64,000 bases of DNA from JAMXLO01 sp963812505 (GCA_963812505.1 CAWEVM010000004.1:30418-94417), one strand, 5' to 3'; positions 53,070 to 61,771 are shown, counted from the stretch's first letter. Numbers and translations: made by a program. The notes: generated from the letters alone by a model not told the origin.

Positions 53070-54116
53070 TTGGCCAAATACAAGATCGCGACGCCCGCGG
53101 GCGCGAGTTTCACCGTTGCCGGCGGCGGCTATGACCTCGAGATGGAACCGCTGGAAGGCCTCGATGCGGAGATCATCGAAGGCCCGACCGATGAGGACGG
53201 CTTCATCAAATTCTGCCAGGACGCCGATGCCATCTATGCGAAGGGCATTCGCTTCACCAAGAAGATCATCGACGGCCTGCCGGAGAAGTGTCGTGGCATC
53301 ATCCTGGGCAGCGTTGGCGTGGACAGCGTCGACGTTAAGGCCGCCACCGCGCGCGGCATCCCGGTGACCAACTGCCCCGACACGTTCATCGAGGAAGTCG
53401 CCGACCATGCGATGATGCTGCTGCTGTCCACCTTCCGCCGCGCCATCGAGCAGGATCGCATGGTGCGTGAAGGCAAGTGGCGCGAAGGGCGCCCCGCACT
53501 GCTGAACATTCCGCGCCTGATGGGCCAGACGCTCGGCCTCGTCTCGTTCGGTCACGTCGCGCGCGCGGTCGCCAAGCGCGCCAAGCCGTTCGGTCTGCGC
53601 ATCCTCGCCTATGATCCGTTCATCGAGGAACTGGTCATGGTGGAGCACGGCGTGATCCCGAGCACGCTGGAAGAAGTGCTGTCACAGTCCGACTTCGTCT
53701 CCATGCACGCGCCTGCGCGTCCCGAGGTCGAGGGCATGCTCGGCGAAAAGCACTTCCGGCTGATGAAGAAGACGGCGATCTTCATCAACACCGGTCGCGG
53801 CCCGACCGTGCAGGAGGTCGCGCTGATCAAGGCACTGGAGGAGAAGTGGATCGCCTATGCCGGTCTCGACGTGCTGGAGATCGAACCGCCGGGCGACAAT
53901 AACCCGCTGCTCAAGATGGACAACGTCATCCTGAGCGCACATACGGCGTCCGCTTCCGCCCGCTTCGATCCGGCGCGCAAACGCCATGTCGGGCGCGAGC
54001 TGGCGCTGGTGCTGGAAGGCAAGTGGCCGATGAGCTGCGTCAATCCGGCGGTGCTGCAGAACACCAAGCTTCGCCGCTGGCAGCCTGTGTCAATGGAGCG
54101 CGGCCCCAACAGCTGA
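53070..54116 (+). CDS. D-2-hydroxyacid dehydrogenase (SerA-like)
   Basis: 348 residues. NAD-binding domain with LGLVSFGHVARAVAKRAKPFG, catalytic Arg in NTGRGPTVQE, Glu in VLEIEPP and His in LSAHTASASAR. Start TTG 53070 is preceded by AGAAGGAGACGAG. NCPDTFIEEVADHAMMLLLS matches the phosphoglycerate/hydroxypyruvate dehydrogenase group. Last gene of the 43-54 kb cluster; its 3' end overlaps the convergent ATP-grasp gene by 27 bases. Confidence 0.9.
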   Translation: MAKYKIATPAGASFTVAGGGYDLEMEPLEGLDAEIIEGPTDEDGFIKFCQDADAIYAKGIRFTKKIIDGLPEKCRGIILGSVGVDSVDVKAATARGIPVTNCPDTFIEEVADHAMMLLLSTFRRAIEQDRMVREGKWREGRPALLNIPRLMGQTLGLVSFGHVARAVAKRAKPFGLRILAYDPFIEELVMVEHGVIPSTLEEVLSQSDFVSMHAPARPEVEGMLGEKHFRLMKKTAIFINTGRGPTVQEVALIKALEEKWIAYAGLDVLEIEPPGDNNPLLKMDNVILSAHTASASARFDPARKRHVGRELALVLEGKWPMSCVNPAVLQNTKLRRWQPVSMERGPNS

Positions 54117-55532
54117 CCCGCGGTACGTCCCGTTACTGGACCGCTGGCGAAGCGACCCAGCAGGTGAAACCAGCGACGTATCTGCGTGGCGCAACAGCAT
54201 CTGCTTTGCGGCGCGCAGTGCATCGCCGATCGCGCGCCGCCGGTAGTCCCAGATCGGATCCGGCTCGGGCGGACAGATCACCATCGTCGCGTTGGCTTCG
54301 AACAGCAGCACGGACCCATCGGGCGCGAGCGCGAAATCGACGCCGCCGTAATCCAGGCCAAGTGTCGCGGCGATCCCGGCCAACGCCACCATCGCGCGTT
54401 CGCCGAGTACCGCGGGCATATCGTCCAGGAAGCGACGCTCTTCGTCCCGGTGCGCGGCATTTATCGCCATTGCGGCAGTGAAGTAGTGCACCTTCCAGTC
54501 AGCCGAGATCGCCAGATGCAACGGGTAGAGAGCACCGTCGATAAACATCACCCGGTATTTGCGCGCCATTCCGTCCGGCCCGCGCGCATCGAGATACTCG
54601 ATGGCGAGCACCTGTTCGCCAGGCAGGTTCGCAATCCCCTGTGCCAATGCAACGCGGTTCTCCACGTAGCGGAAATGCCGACCAGTATGAAAGCCGGGTA
54701 CACGCAACAGCAGCGGGAAGCTCAACCCATCGGCCGCCAGGATCGTCGCGCGCGGCACTGCCATGGTCCGCGGTGCAATCACACCGGGCACCTGGGCAAG
54801 GCGTCGGGCATTTTCGGCACGGCCTGTTGCCCGCACCAGCTTAGGCGGATTGATCACCGGAGCCGCACTGCGCGCGAGCACGTCGTCGGCGCGTGCCAAC
54901 GCTATTGCACAAAGATCGGCATCACCAATTGCGTTGACCACAAGGGCATGCGGAGGAAGAGGCTGAGTTGGATCGTAAAAGTCGGCGTGGATCGCGGTGA
55001 TGTCGAAATGATGGTCATCGATCCAGTGCTGCGTCGGGATGTTGCCGCCGCGCGCCGCAACTAACAGCAGAAGAGGCACGCCGGACCCGGTGCCACGATA
55101 AGGCTTCGTGACAATCGCATGGCCGGCAAAACCGTTTTGCCAGTGCGCCTCCGCCGCTCCATCGTCGAGCTCGGTCAGAACCAGTGCCAAGCCCTGATGC
55201 GCTTCGGGAAGGTCGGCATCGATGCCGAGTGCCGCCTCATAATGCGGCCGTGCGCCGGAGACGTCCCCGTCTTCGAGCAGCAGATTGGCGAGATTGACGT
55301 GGCCGATCGGATTGCCGGGATGGAGTTGCACCGCCCGGACATATACAGAGCGCGCAGCGGACCGATGGCCGCTGGCCTTGGCGAGCGCGCCAAGCTCATT
55401 GAGTGCGTCAAAATGCGTCGAATCGAGACGTAGCACATCAACATAAGCCTGCTTCGCCGCAGCGTCATCGCCCTTTGCCGCGAGGCGTCGGGCAAATGAC
55501 AACAATCGCCGGATGTGAGCGCCGGCGCTCAT
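54090..55532 (-). CDS. TPR and RimK-like ATP-grasp domain protein
   Basis: 480 residues. Residues 8-125 hold three or four TPR helices (AYVDVLRLDSTHFDALNELGALAKASG, HPGNPIGHVNLANLLLEDGD). Residues about 225-450 are an ATP-grasp fold: FPLLLRVPGFHTGRHF, EQVLAIEYLDARG, GLDYGGVDFALAPDGSVLLFEANATM with the Mg-binding Glu and Asn. Such enzymes join a carboxylate to an amine, often on a peptide or protein. ATGA overlap with the GNAT gene. Partner substrate unknown; the His-rich small protein of the operon is a candidate. Confidence 0.85.
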   Translation of the reverse strand: MSAGAHIRRLLSFARRLAAKGDDAAAKQAYVDVLRLDSTHFDALNELGALAKASGHRSAARSVYVRAVQLHPGNPIGHVNLANLLLEDGDVSGARPHYEAALGIDADLPEAHQGLALVLTELDDGAAEAHWQNGFAGHAIVTKPYRGTGSGVPLLLLVAARGGNIPTQHWIDDHHFDITAIHADFYDPTQPLPPHALVVNAIGDADLCAIALARADDVLARSAAPVINPPKLVRATGRAENARRLAQVPGVIAPRTMAVPRATILAADGLSFPLLLRVPGFHTGRHFRYVENRVALAQGIANLPGEQVLAIEYLDARGPDGMARKYRVMFIDGALYPLHLAISADWKVHYFTAAMAINAAHRDEERRFLDDMPAVLGERAMVALAGIAATLGLDYGGVDFALAPDGSVLLFEANATMVICPPEPDPIWDYRRRAIGDALRAAKQMLLRHADTSLVSPAGSLRQRSSNGTYRGSAVGAALH

Positions 55533-55984
55533 GCAGCATCGATGCGCTTGAAGAAGTAGTGCCGATCATGCCCCGGTGGGAAATCCTGCAAGATGCCAAA
55601 CAGGGTGAAGCCGATCGTCTCGTAGAACCGCGGTGCCTGGAAGCTGAAGGCATCGACAAGCGCCCCGCGGCAACCGCGCTTGCGCGCCTCCGCCTCTGCC
55701 GATGCCATCAACGCCGAGCCAATGCCCTGGCCACGCAACGTCTCAGGCACGAACAGCAGCTGCACGTGGAGCCATTGGAAGCTTGTCCAGCCCCAAAGGC
55801 CTCCTGTCACCGAACCATTGTCATCCCGGATCGGGATCACCAGCAATCGCGGCTCTGCCATTCCGATGAGCGGCCGGGAACTTGCATCGAGAGCCTGGTA
55901 GATAGCCTCGAACGTACCAGGCGCGGGACAATCGAATGGAGCAAGCCGGGACGGATTTTCCGTCAAGTGCCCTTTTCTCCGCAC
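55529..55984 (-). CDS. GNAT family N-acetyltransferase
   Basis: 151 residues. VQLLFVPETLRGQGIGSALMASAEAEARKRG carries the acetyl-CoA loop (Q/RxxGxG/A), and GALVDAFSFQAPRFYETIGFTLFGIL the last strands. Sits between the His-rich small gene (seven-base gap) and the ATP-grasp gene (four-base overlap), so all three are one operon. Confidence 0.9.
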   Translation of the reverse strand: MRRKGHLTENPSRLAPFDCPAPGTFEAIYQALDASSRPLIGMAEPRLLVIPIRDDNGSVTGGLWGWTSFQWLHVQLLFVPETLRGQGIGSALMASAEAEARKRGCRGALVDAFSFQAPRFYETIGFTLFGILQDFPPGHDRHYFFKRIDAA

Positions 55985-55991
55985 CGGATGA

Positions 55992-56249
55992 TTAAGCGAC
56001 GGTATTGACCGCGGTGGGAGTTGTCGCCGCGGGGGCTGACTGTTCTCCAGCTGATTTTTGAACCGAAGCGGTGCCGTCGTCGTCGTGGTGGTGATGGTGA
56101 TGGTGAACTGGGGCCGCCTGTTGTGATGGATCGGCCTGTGCCATCGCGCTCGACAGGCTTACCTGGGCGGGCGATTGGGCAGCCTGGAGCTGGTTTGGCA
56201 ATTGCTGGGCAAGCGCCGCCGATGCGCCTGATACGCTTGAAATGCTCAT
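55992..56249 (-). CDS. Small His-rich protein (85 aa)
   Basis: Starts MSISSVSGASAALAQQLPNQ after AGAGG. Gln/Ala/Ser-rich, with seven His followed by three Asp near residues 49-58, then a Ser/Ala/Thr tail. No signal peptide or known domain. The His run could bind metal. As first gene before GNAT and ATP-grasp genes, it could be their substrate; similar 'MSISS' Ser/Gln-rich small proteins occur widely in alphaproteobacteria in other contexts, which speaks against a dedicated precursor. Confidence 0.7.
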   Translation of the reverse strand: MSISSVSGASAALAQQLPNQLQAAQSPAQVSLSSAMAQADPSQQAAPVHHHHHHHDDDGTASVQKSAGEQSAPAATTPTAVNTVA

Positions 56250-56355
56250 GATTGGCCTCTTCTGCCTGGAAGGGAGCACGCCTAAGCTGCGACGTATCGG
56301 TGAAGATCGCCCTAACTCTGCGTTACGAAGGGTAAGCAAGGACAGCCGCCCGACA

Positions 56356-57152
56356 TCATGCCGCCGTTCTGAAAGCCCCTTGGCCACCGATCTGCTCAAG
56401 CACCGCATCCACCTGCCGCAGCATCGCCTCGTCCTGGCGAAACGCCAGTGCCAGCAAGCCGTCCCGCCGGTACGCCACTCGTGCGAATGCCGGTTCTCCC
56501 AAGCCAGGGAGATCCAGCCGGACTTCGGTTCCCGCCTGCGCCGACCAGTCCGTCCGCAGCGCCACGCCGCCGCGCGAGATATTCAGAATGGTGACCCGCA
56601 TCGCCTCGGCGCCCGGCGCGTGAAGCACCGTTGTCGCGCCACCGGCGTCGATACGTTCGTAGCGCCGCCGATCCGCCTCGTCGGTCTTTGCCATCGCCTG
56701 CAGAAACAACGTCAGCTCCGAGCGCAGTACATCGGCGGTCTTCCCCAACTCATCAGCCCGATGCAGCACGCTTCCGCTCGCTGCCTCGGTAAACTCCGAA
56801 ACCGACGATACATCCTGCATCGCCTGTGTCGCGGCCTGCGCTGACACCAACACCGCCTGCGCGTTCGACGCAATCTCGCGCGTCGTGGCAGTCTGTTCTT
56901 CGACAGCGGCGGCTATTGCCGAAGCGACCTCGCTCACCTGTTCGATCGACGACCTGACCTCACGCACCGCATTGACCGCCTCGCCGGTGGCACCCCTGAT
57001 CGTGGCGATCTGCGCGGCTATTTCGCCGGTCGCCTTGGCGGTCTGCGCTGCCAATGCCTTCACCTCGCCGGCGACGACGGCGAAGCCCTTGCCCGCGTCG
57101 CCGGCCCTCGCCGCCTCGATCGTCGCATTCAGCGCCAGCAGATTGGTCTGGC
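56356..57152 (-). pseudogene. Methyl-accepting chemotaxis protein with PilZ domain, 5' part missing
   Basis: The protein is readable from QTNLLALNATIEAARAGDAGKGFAVVAGEVKALAAQTAKATGEIA, the signalling tip of a chemoreceptor, through the return helix to a C-terminal PilZ domain (RRRYERIDAGG, NISRGGVALRT) that binds c-di-GMP in the family. Upstream of base 57152 homology stops abruptly: the frame is open to 57492 but the residues are not chemoreceptor-like. The sensor and membrane part is gone. The break lies beside the integrase, so a recombination event removed it. Confidence 0.8.
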
Positions 57153-57376
57153 TATCACTAGAACGAGGCGTTGAGCGAACATCCCCAGCCGTCCTGTATT
57201 GTCCCCAACAGACTGTAATCCCCTCGATATTCCCGGATCTTTGGCAGCTCTGCTTCTGGTCAAGTCTCCGGCTGTCCCGCTTTGTTCCGGGGTATACCCG
57301 GCGATCATGGGTAAAACTACTGGTAACCACGATGGGTCCTCGGCTATCGTAGGCGGTCTGAAACCGGTCACGATCG
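57153..57376. other. Junction DNA between chemoreceptor remnant and integrase
   Basis: 224 bp without a gene. No chemoreceptor homology and no tRNA sequence is seen; it should hold the integrase promoter. Confidence 0.4.
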
Positions 57377-58549
57377 ATGCTCAAAAACGCCCTCTCCGCG
57401 AAAGCTGTTGCTAGCCTAAAGAGCGGTAAGCACCGCGACGGTGAGGGACTGCAGTTCGAGGTCAAAGGTGGCAGCCGCCGCTGGACGTTCAACTACATGT
57501 GGGAGGGTCGCCAACGCGAGCTAGCCATCGGGAAGTATCCTGCAACGTCGCTGGCGGATGCGCGTGGTAAGAGGGCGGAACTGAGGGATGCCAAGGAGCG
57601 AGGGCTGGATCCCAGGCGCGTTCTGACTGACGCAACCTTGCCGGCCAAGGCCCTCACGTTCCGCCAGGACATGAGCACCTTTGTCGCCCATATGCGAGGC
57701 CAATGGACTGCCGGGTCTCTGAAGGAGTGGCAGCAGTCCATGGATAGGATTGCGGGTCCGTTGATGGACAAGGCGACGTCCAGGCTGACACAGGCCGATG
57801 TGCTGGAGGTGATCAAACCAGCATGGGAAACCACCAATGAGACCGCGCGACGCGTCCTAGGACGCATCGACCAGACAATCGAACATGCCATTGCCGTCGA
57901 TCCGGCGCAATTCAACGGCTCCAACCCCTGTATCAACGTCTTGCGGTTCCTTCCGCGCGTGTCGGCGATCGTAAAGCGGCGACCAGCGATGCCGTGGCAA
58001 GATCTGCCAGGCATCTTCGCCGGGTTGCGGCAGCGCCCAGAGACAGCAGCACGGGCACTCGAACTGTTGTTGCTCTCCTGTTGCCCAAGAACCAGCGAGG
58101 TCATCCGGGCGACGTGGAGCGAGATCGACGGCAACCGATGGAACGTGGCCGCCGAGCACATGAAATCCGGGGTCGCGCGGACGATCCCCCTGAGCACCGC
58201 TGCGGTCATTCTGCTCGACCGCATCAGGCCGGTTCACAGCGCACCCGACACGCTCCTATTTGGCAGTCGCCGACGCGGCGGATCCGGACGCCAGACGGAC
58301 GACGCCATGCAGACGCTGATCCGCAACAAGATGGACCTGAGATACACCGTCCACGGCTTTCGGTCGTCATTCATGGACTGGGTCGCGGAGGTTCATCCTC
58401 AGCGTCTCCTGGAGGCTGAACGGGCGCTGGACCACCAGATCGGCAGCCAAGTTCAGCGCGCCTATCTGAGGACGGATTTCTTGGACCAGCGCCGAGAACT
58501 TGCCGAATTGTGGGCTGATCATCTGCAAGGCAGACCCCGTGCCTTTTAA
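57377..58549 (+). CDS. Tyrosine-type site-specific integrase
   Basis: 390 residues. N-terminal DUF4102-like arm-binding domain (DGEGLQFEVKGGSRRWTFNYMWEGRQRELAIGKYP), SAM-like core-binding domain (95-190) and catalytic domain with Arg238 (CPRTSEV), Lys263, His326-x-x-Arg329 (HGFRS), His353 and Tyr363 (RAYLRTDFL). All catalytic residues are present. The stop codon TAA (58547-58549) lies within the tRNA-Lys-derived attachment core, as in elements whose integrase reads toward attP. Confidence 0.93.
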   Translation: MLKNALSAKAVASLKSGKHRDGEGLQFEVKGGSRRWTFNYMWEGRQRELAIGKYPATSLADARGKRAELRDAKERGLDPRRVLTDATLPAKALTFRQDMSTFVAHMRGQWTAGSLKEWQQSMDRIAGPLMDKATSRLTQADVLEVIKPAWETTNETARRVLGRIDQTIEHAIAVDPAQFNGSNPCINVLRFLPRVSAIVKRRPAMPWQDLPGIFAGLRQRPETAARALELLLLSCCPRTSEVIRATWSEIDGNRWNVAAEHMKSGVARTIPLSTAAVILLDRIRPVHSAPDTLLFGSRRRGGSGRQTDDAMQTLIRNKMDLRYTVHGFRSSFMDWVAEVHPQRLLEAERALDHQIGSQVQRAYLRTDFLDQRRELAELWADHLQGRPRAF

Positions 58550-58587
58550 TCTTGGGGTCGAGGGTTCGAGTCCCTCCGGGCTCACCA
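58543..58587 (+). other. Attachment core: 3' half of tRNA-Lys(UUU)
   Basis: 45 bases that fold as the 3' half of a tRNA: anticodon loop CTTTTAA (anticodon TTT), stem TCTTG, variable GGGTC, T-arm GAGGG-TTCGAGT-CCCTC, acceptor strand CGGGCTC, A, CCA. No 5' half precedes it; integrase coding sequence does. It is therefore the duplicated att core, not a working tRNA. Confidence 0.85.
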
Positions 58588-58838
58588 ATTCATAGGCGGC
58601 GGGGTCCAATGGGGGTCCAAGCTCGTGGCGATAAGACCCCCAGTTACCGTGTTGGCCGCAGCCACCCACACGATCGGGCGACTCCCAGTCGCTCAGCGAG
58701 TTTTCGTTGGATTCGTCGCGACAAACCCGCCGAATGACCGGCAACACGACTGCGGATTGTGGATCGTCACCGGCATACGCATGCGTTTCTCGGGCATCCC
58801 CGGCGCACATAGCAGAAGCTCTGCTTGAAGACACCCCG
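58588..58838. other. Non-coding DNA right of the attachment core
   Basis: Apart from the 11-base-period repeat, no gene or RNA is recognised. Frames here are shadows, including a minus-strand one that reads through the tRNA core. Confidence 0.45.
58601..58620 (+). repeat. Direct repeat GGGGTCCAA, possible integrase arm sites
   Basis: GGGGTCCAA at 58601-58609 and again at 58612-58620, period 11, just beyond the attachment core. Short direct repeats one helical turn apart next to att are typical arm-type binding sites. Confidence 0.5.
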
Positions 58839-59126
58839 TCATCGCGCATCGGCTGTCACATGTCTCCACGTCCGCAGCCTCCGCGCCATAGCCGTGCGAA
58901 GGCGCCGGACCCTAAGGCCGATGGACAGACACACGGAACGCACCAGTTCGCCGAACCAGCTAACCGACGGATACGCATCACCTTCCGCTAGAAACGCAGC
59001 GTGCTTCGCTAACCGCTCGCATCCTTCTGCGATAAGCACTTTCGCGCGTCTCTCTTGGGGGTCTGTAGTTGCATCGGCCTCGGACCACGCGTCCGCTGCG
59101 CGTCGTAGCCAATCAGCCGTGGTCAT
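58839..59126 (-). CDS. Small hypothetical protein (about 95 aa)
   Basis: MTTADWLRRAADAWSEADATTDPQERRAKVLIAEGCERLAKHAAFLAE is an amphipathic helical pattern (A-x-x-AxxxxDPxxRxxxLxxAxxxERLAxxA) seen in many small proteins of unknown role in rhizobia and relatives. The second half is basic. Met at 59144 would add six residues. No strong ribosome site. Confidence 0.5.
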   Translation of the reverse strand: MTTADWLRRAADAWSEADATTDPQERRAKVLIAEGCERLAKHAAFLAEGDAYPSVSWFGELVRSVCLSIGLRVRRLRTAMARRLRTWRHVTADAR

Positions 59127-59456
59127 GGTTAGTTGCATTTGCAACCGGATACTTTGACGATTGTGATTCTGTCGAGGGGCCTAACGGAAGCGTGAAGCGG
59201 CGCTCATCCCAAGCCTAAGCAGCGTCGGGGCACCTGTCAGCCTTTGGAGCATGGCAAATACCATCGGTCGAAACAGTAGTTCGGCCTCGTTTCCCCAAAA
59301 TCTCGCTCCGCTGGGTTCGATCCCATGCCAGCCGGCTTCTTTGTCGCCATGCTTTGTGGCCCCTGAGCTTTCCACTGCACTAAATCCGTGCTTCCTTTCG
59401 CGCACTTCTGCCCGCAGTGAACTGCCCCGCTCGACGGGATGCATGAGGCCAAGCCG
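59127..59456. other. Intergenic stretch, nothing recognised
   Basis: About 330 bp of lower-GC DNA. A minus-strand frame (59181-59444) is open but has no coding character, ribosome site or domain. Confidence 0.4.
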
Positions 59457-59903
59457 CTAGCAACGGTCATGAAGTGCGTGTTCCAGGCACTCGGCTTGCA
59501 GCGGTGTCCGCTGAATTTCAGTGGCGAGCTTGATCTTCCGGGCCGCGCCCGGGATCGGGTGGGCTGCCATTGGACGCGCAGCACAGAGGGACGCAGGCGC
59601 GATTGTAATGTTGCAGATGAACAGGCTTGCATCGTTCTTCAGTGCGACATCACGTCCGGTGCGACGACTTCCCTCGCCCCCGGGCAAGTCGATCAACAAA
59701 TTAGCGTGGGGACGTTTTCTCTCCAACCCCACCCGACCGACGGCAAGCGGCAGCCTCCCAGCAACCCCCATGATTGGGCCGGCGATAGCCTGCCCGATCG
59801 CTTCTTTACTCGTTGGTTCCTCGTTGCTGGCTAGCCATAGCACCGGAACCAAGGCGCCACTTGCGAACCAACCACCAACGATAGCCACAAACCACCACAA
59901 CAT
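59457..59903 (-). CDS. Hypothetical membrane protein
   Basis: 148 residues. The first 27 residues (MLWWFVAIVGGWFASGALVP...) form a membrane helix, and AIGQAIAGPIMGVAGRLPLAVG a second, weaker one; the rest has no pattern. AAGAG precedes ATG 59903. May be real only in its first half. Twelve bases after the next gene upstream on the same strand. Confidence 0.4.
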   Translation of the reverse strand: MLWWFVAIVGGWFASGALVPVLWLASNEEPTSKEAIGQAIAGPIMGVAGRLPLAVGRVGLERKRPHANLLIDLPGGEGSRRTGRDVALKNDASLFICNITIAPASLCAARPMAAHPIPGAARKIKLATEIQRTPLQAECLEHALHDRC

Positions 59904-59915
59904 GGCGAATCTCTT

Positions 59916-60230
59916 TCATAACGAGTGGGTCTGCCCCGTCGGCACGTTGGCGGAGCATTTCCGAGCTTCCTCGTTACGAGCATCTGCACGCTTTCTTGTG
60001 CGATTGAGCCACTCGACCTGCTCAACTGGCCAACCGAGCAGGGTCGGGTTAACGTGCGTTACGACCACTCCATCCACGCATTCAGTGGCTTTTGCGCGAC
60101 GCAACGCACGAGCGGCCACACCCCGACTCGGTCCGTAAGCGGAGACCAACACAGTGCGGTTTCCCTCAACGAGAGCCGGGATGATCCAACAGAGACCGCT
60201 ATCGGCGCTAAGATAACTGCGAATAAGCAA
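59916..60230 (-). CDS. Hypothetical protein
   Basis: 104 residues from TTG 60230. TVLVSAYGPSRGVAARALRRAK and VVVTHVNPTLLGWPVEQVEWLNRTRKRADARNEEARKC have a plausible alpha/beta rhythm. No known domain. Start uncertain. Possible operon with 59457-59903. Confidence 0.35.
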   Translation of the reverse strand: MLIRSYLSADSGLCWIIPALVEGNRTVLVSAYGPSRGVAARALRRAKATECVDGVVVTHVNPTLLGWPVEQVEWLNRTRKRADARNEEARKCSANVPTGQTHSL

Positions 60231-60255
60231 GACAAAGGACCATCAGTGATCGTTG

Positions 60256-60723
60256 TCATCCCGCCGACGACATGCGGCCGCTGGTGAACTCTCCAGCGAA
60301 ATCTCCTTTGCTCGTCGTGGCTGTGCACGTGAATTTGGCAGAACCTTTTTTGTATGGCTTGGAAAGGACGCACGAACCAGTAGCGTCCAGATCATCTGTT
60401 TTGTCACCGATAGTAAAATAAACTCTGTGAATGGATAGCGACTCGGCATTCTTGTCGCTACCGGCACCGCTGCGGCTCGATCTAGTGGCAAAGAAGGACA
60501 TCACCCACGGTTTGACGGTGCCTGGTGGTCTTATTGTAAAGGCGAACCCGAGCATACCGTCGCTAAACTTAATGGTCGCAACCTGATCAGAACAGACGGT
60601 CGGGTCGGCCGACACATCCATGACCGTCACCTTGGTGCAGGTGCCGGTCAAAGTCTGCCAAGCGTCATGGCGCCTTGGGACACCCGCGTCAGCTGCCGCC
60701 ACGGTCAGCGCGATCATCGCCAA
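60256..60723 (-). CDS. Hypothetical exported protein
   Basis: 155 residues from TTG 60723. The start (AMIALTVAAADAG) is the end of a signal peptide; the same frame upstream reads KVLIILAMIALTVAAADA, so the true start may lie slightly before and use a rare codon. The mature part has four Cys (CTKV, VCSD, SCVL, FTCT), suggesting two disulfides, and beta-rich sequence (ATIKFSDGMLGFAFTIRPPG, VYFTIGDKTDDLDATGSC). Function unknown. Confidence 0.6.
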   Translation of the reverse strand: MAMIALTVAAADAGVPRRHDAWQTLTGTCTKVTVMDVSADPTVCSDQVATIKFSDGMLGFAFTIRPPGTVKPWVMSFFATRSSRSGAGSDKNAESLSIHRVYFTIGDKTDDLDATGSCVLSKPYKKGSAKFTCTATTSKGDFAGEFTSGRMSSAG

Positions 60724-61217
60724 AATTATCAGGACCTTTGAGATCTCTGCACCCGATTCGGATTAGCTCTATGGTGCCACGACCTCAAGGAGTCGCCGAC
60801 AGTCACATTCAAGTCATCCGCGTGGAGGTGGGTGCAGGGTCGCCAAGCGGCAGAATAGGGACGGGTAAACGGTGGCACGGGCAACATCGCGAAATTGTGC
60901 CGCTCGTGTCGTCAGGGGCTTCGGCGGGACGCGTCTGCTCGGCACGCAGGAAAGATGTGACGACTAATACCACCGTCCCGCACGTCACTACCAAACCTAC
61001 GGCGTCAGAACCGGCGACCGTCCGCGCGTTGGAGGTGGCGAACGGCATTCCGCTACTGTCGGTCAAGGGTGCTCCGGCCTTTGCCGGAACCTTTCCGCCC
61101 ACGCAAGACCTGCTCTACCGTGGTGTCGCGGGCCTCTCGCAAAGCGCGAATTCTACATGACAGGGACAACGTCCAGTCGTAGACTAAAGAAAATCAGTCG
61201 GGCAGGGAATAGTTTGG
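60724..61217. other. Stretch with no confident gene
   Basis: Open frames exist on both strands (60675-61160 plus; 60809-61102 minus). The minus one has one possible membrane helix (AVGLVVTCGTVVLVVTSFL), but neither has a ribosome site or recognised family. Confidence 0.35.
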
Positions 61218-61433
61218 GTGGCAGATGAGCACGAAAGCGTCGTGCAGGTGGCGATTGCACGGGCAGCCGCGAATTATTCGCCGCACGAATGGTTTGAGCT
61301 ACCGTCAAGCCAGAGGACGCGAGCCATCTATCGCGAGTTGCAGAAACTTGACGCCGCTGCGTCCCGGCGGCTTCAAGAGGTGGGGGATCAGGCGGCGTCC
61401 GTGCCGACGCGCAAGTCCAGATTAGCTGTGTAG
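61218..61433 (+). CDS. Small hypothetical protein (71 aa)
   Basis: GTG 61218 after AGGGA. Product MADEHESVVQVAIARAAANY, then HEWFELPSSQRTRAIYRELQKLDAAASRR, a regular helical small protein. Ends overlap the convergent gene by 46 bases. Function not recognised. Confidence 0.5.
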   Translation: MADEHESVVQVAIARAAANYSPHEWFELPSSQRTRAIYRELQKLDAAASRRLQEVGDQAASVPTRKSRLAV

Positions 61434-61711
61434 GCAGCGGATCCAGCGCTTTCGTCCTGCCACAGCGTCTCCGCGAAATCTGAGCGCATTTTAGCGCTCA
61501 CTGCTCGTCCCGTCCGCCGCGCCCACTCTTCGAGTTCCCCGGGGTGAATAACCACCTTCACAACTCGCCGACCGGTCACACGAGAGAGCTGATCGGCAAG
61601 CGCACCGGCCGTTTCACACCATGCTGCAAACGTCTCCGGTAACCCATAGTAGTCAAGATTTCGATGCTGCTGGTATTCGCGCTCCAACAGCCATGGGATC
61701 ACGAGCGCCAT
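61388..61711 (-). CDS. Small hypothetical protein (107 aa)
   Basis: ATG 61711 after GGGGGAAGC. MALVIPWLLEREYQQHRNLDYYGLPETFAAWCETAGALADQLSRVTGRRVVKVVIHPGELEEWARRTG has mixed helix and strand, good codon pattern and resembles small accessory-genome proteins. No domain recognised. Confidence 0.5.
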   Translation of the reverse strand: MALVIPWLLEREYQQHRNLDYYGLPETFAAWCETAGALADQLSRVTGRRVVKVVIHPGELEEWARRTGRAVSAKMRSDFAETLWQDESAGSAAYTANLDLRVGTDAA

Positions 61712-61771
61712 GGTCAGCTTCCCCCGTAAAGCTATCGCAGCGGTATGCTGAGATGGCGGCCCCGTGTCAGA

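Noticed and set aside
51815..53113. 432-codon minus-strand ORF
   Set aside because: Antisense to the enolase-superfamily gene, which has all active-site residues.
58367..58849. 160-codon minus-strand ORF containing GLEPSTPRLKG
   Set aside because: This is the well-known false translation across a tRNA-derived att site; it is antisense to the integrase and the core.
59181..59444. Possible tRNA-like or coding sequence around GGGTTCGATCCCA
   Set aside because: A T-loop-like string is present but no matching acceptor or anticodon stems; the ORF has no coding character.
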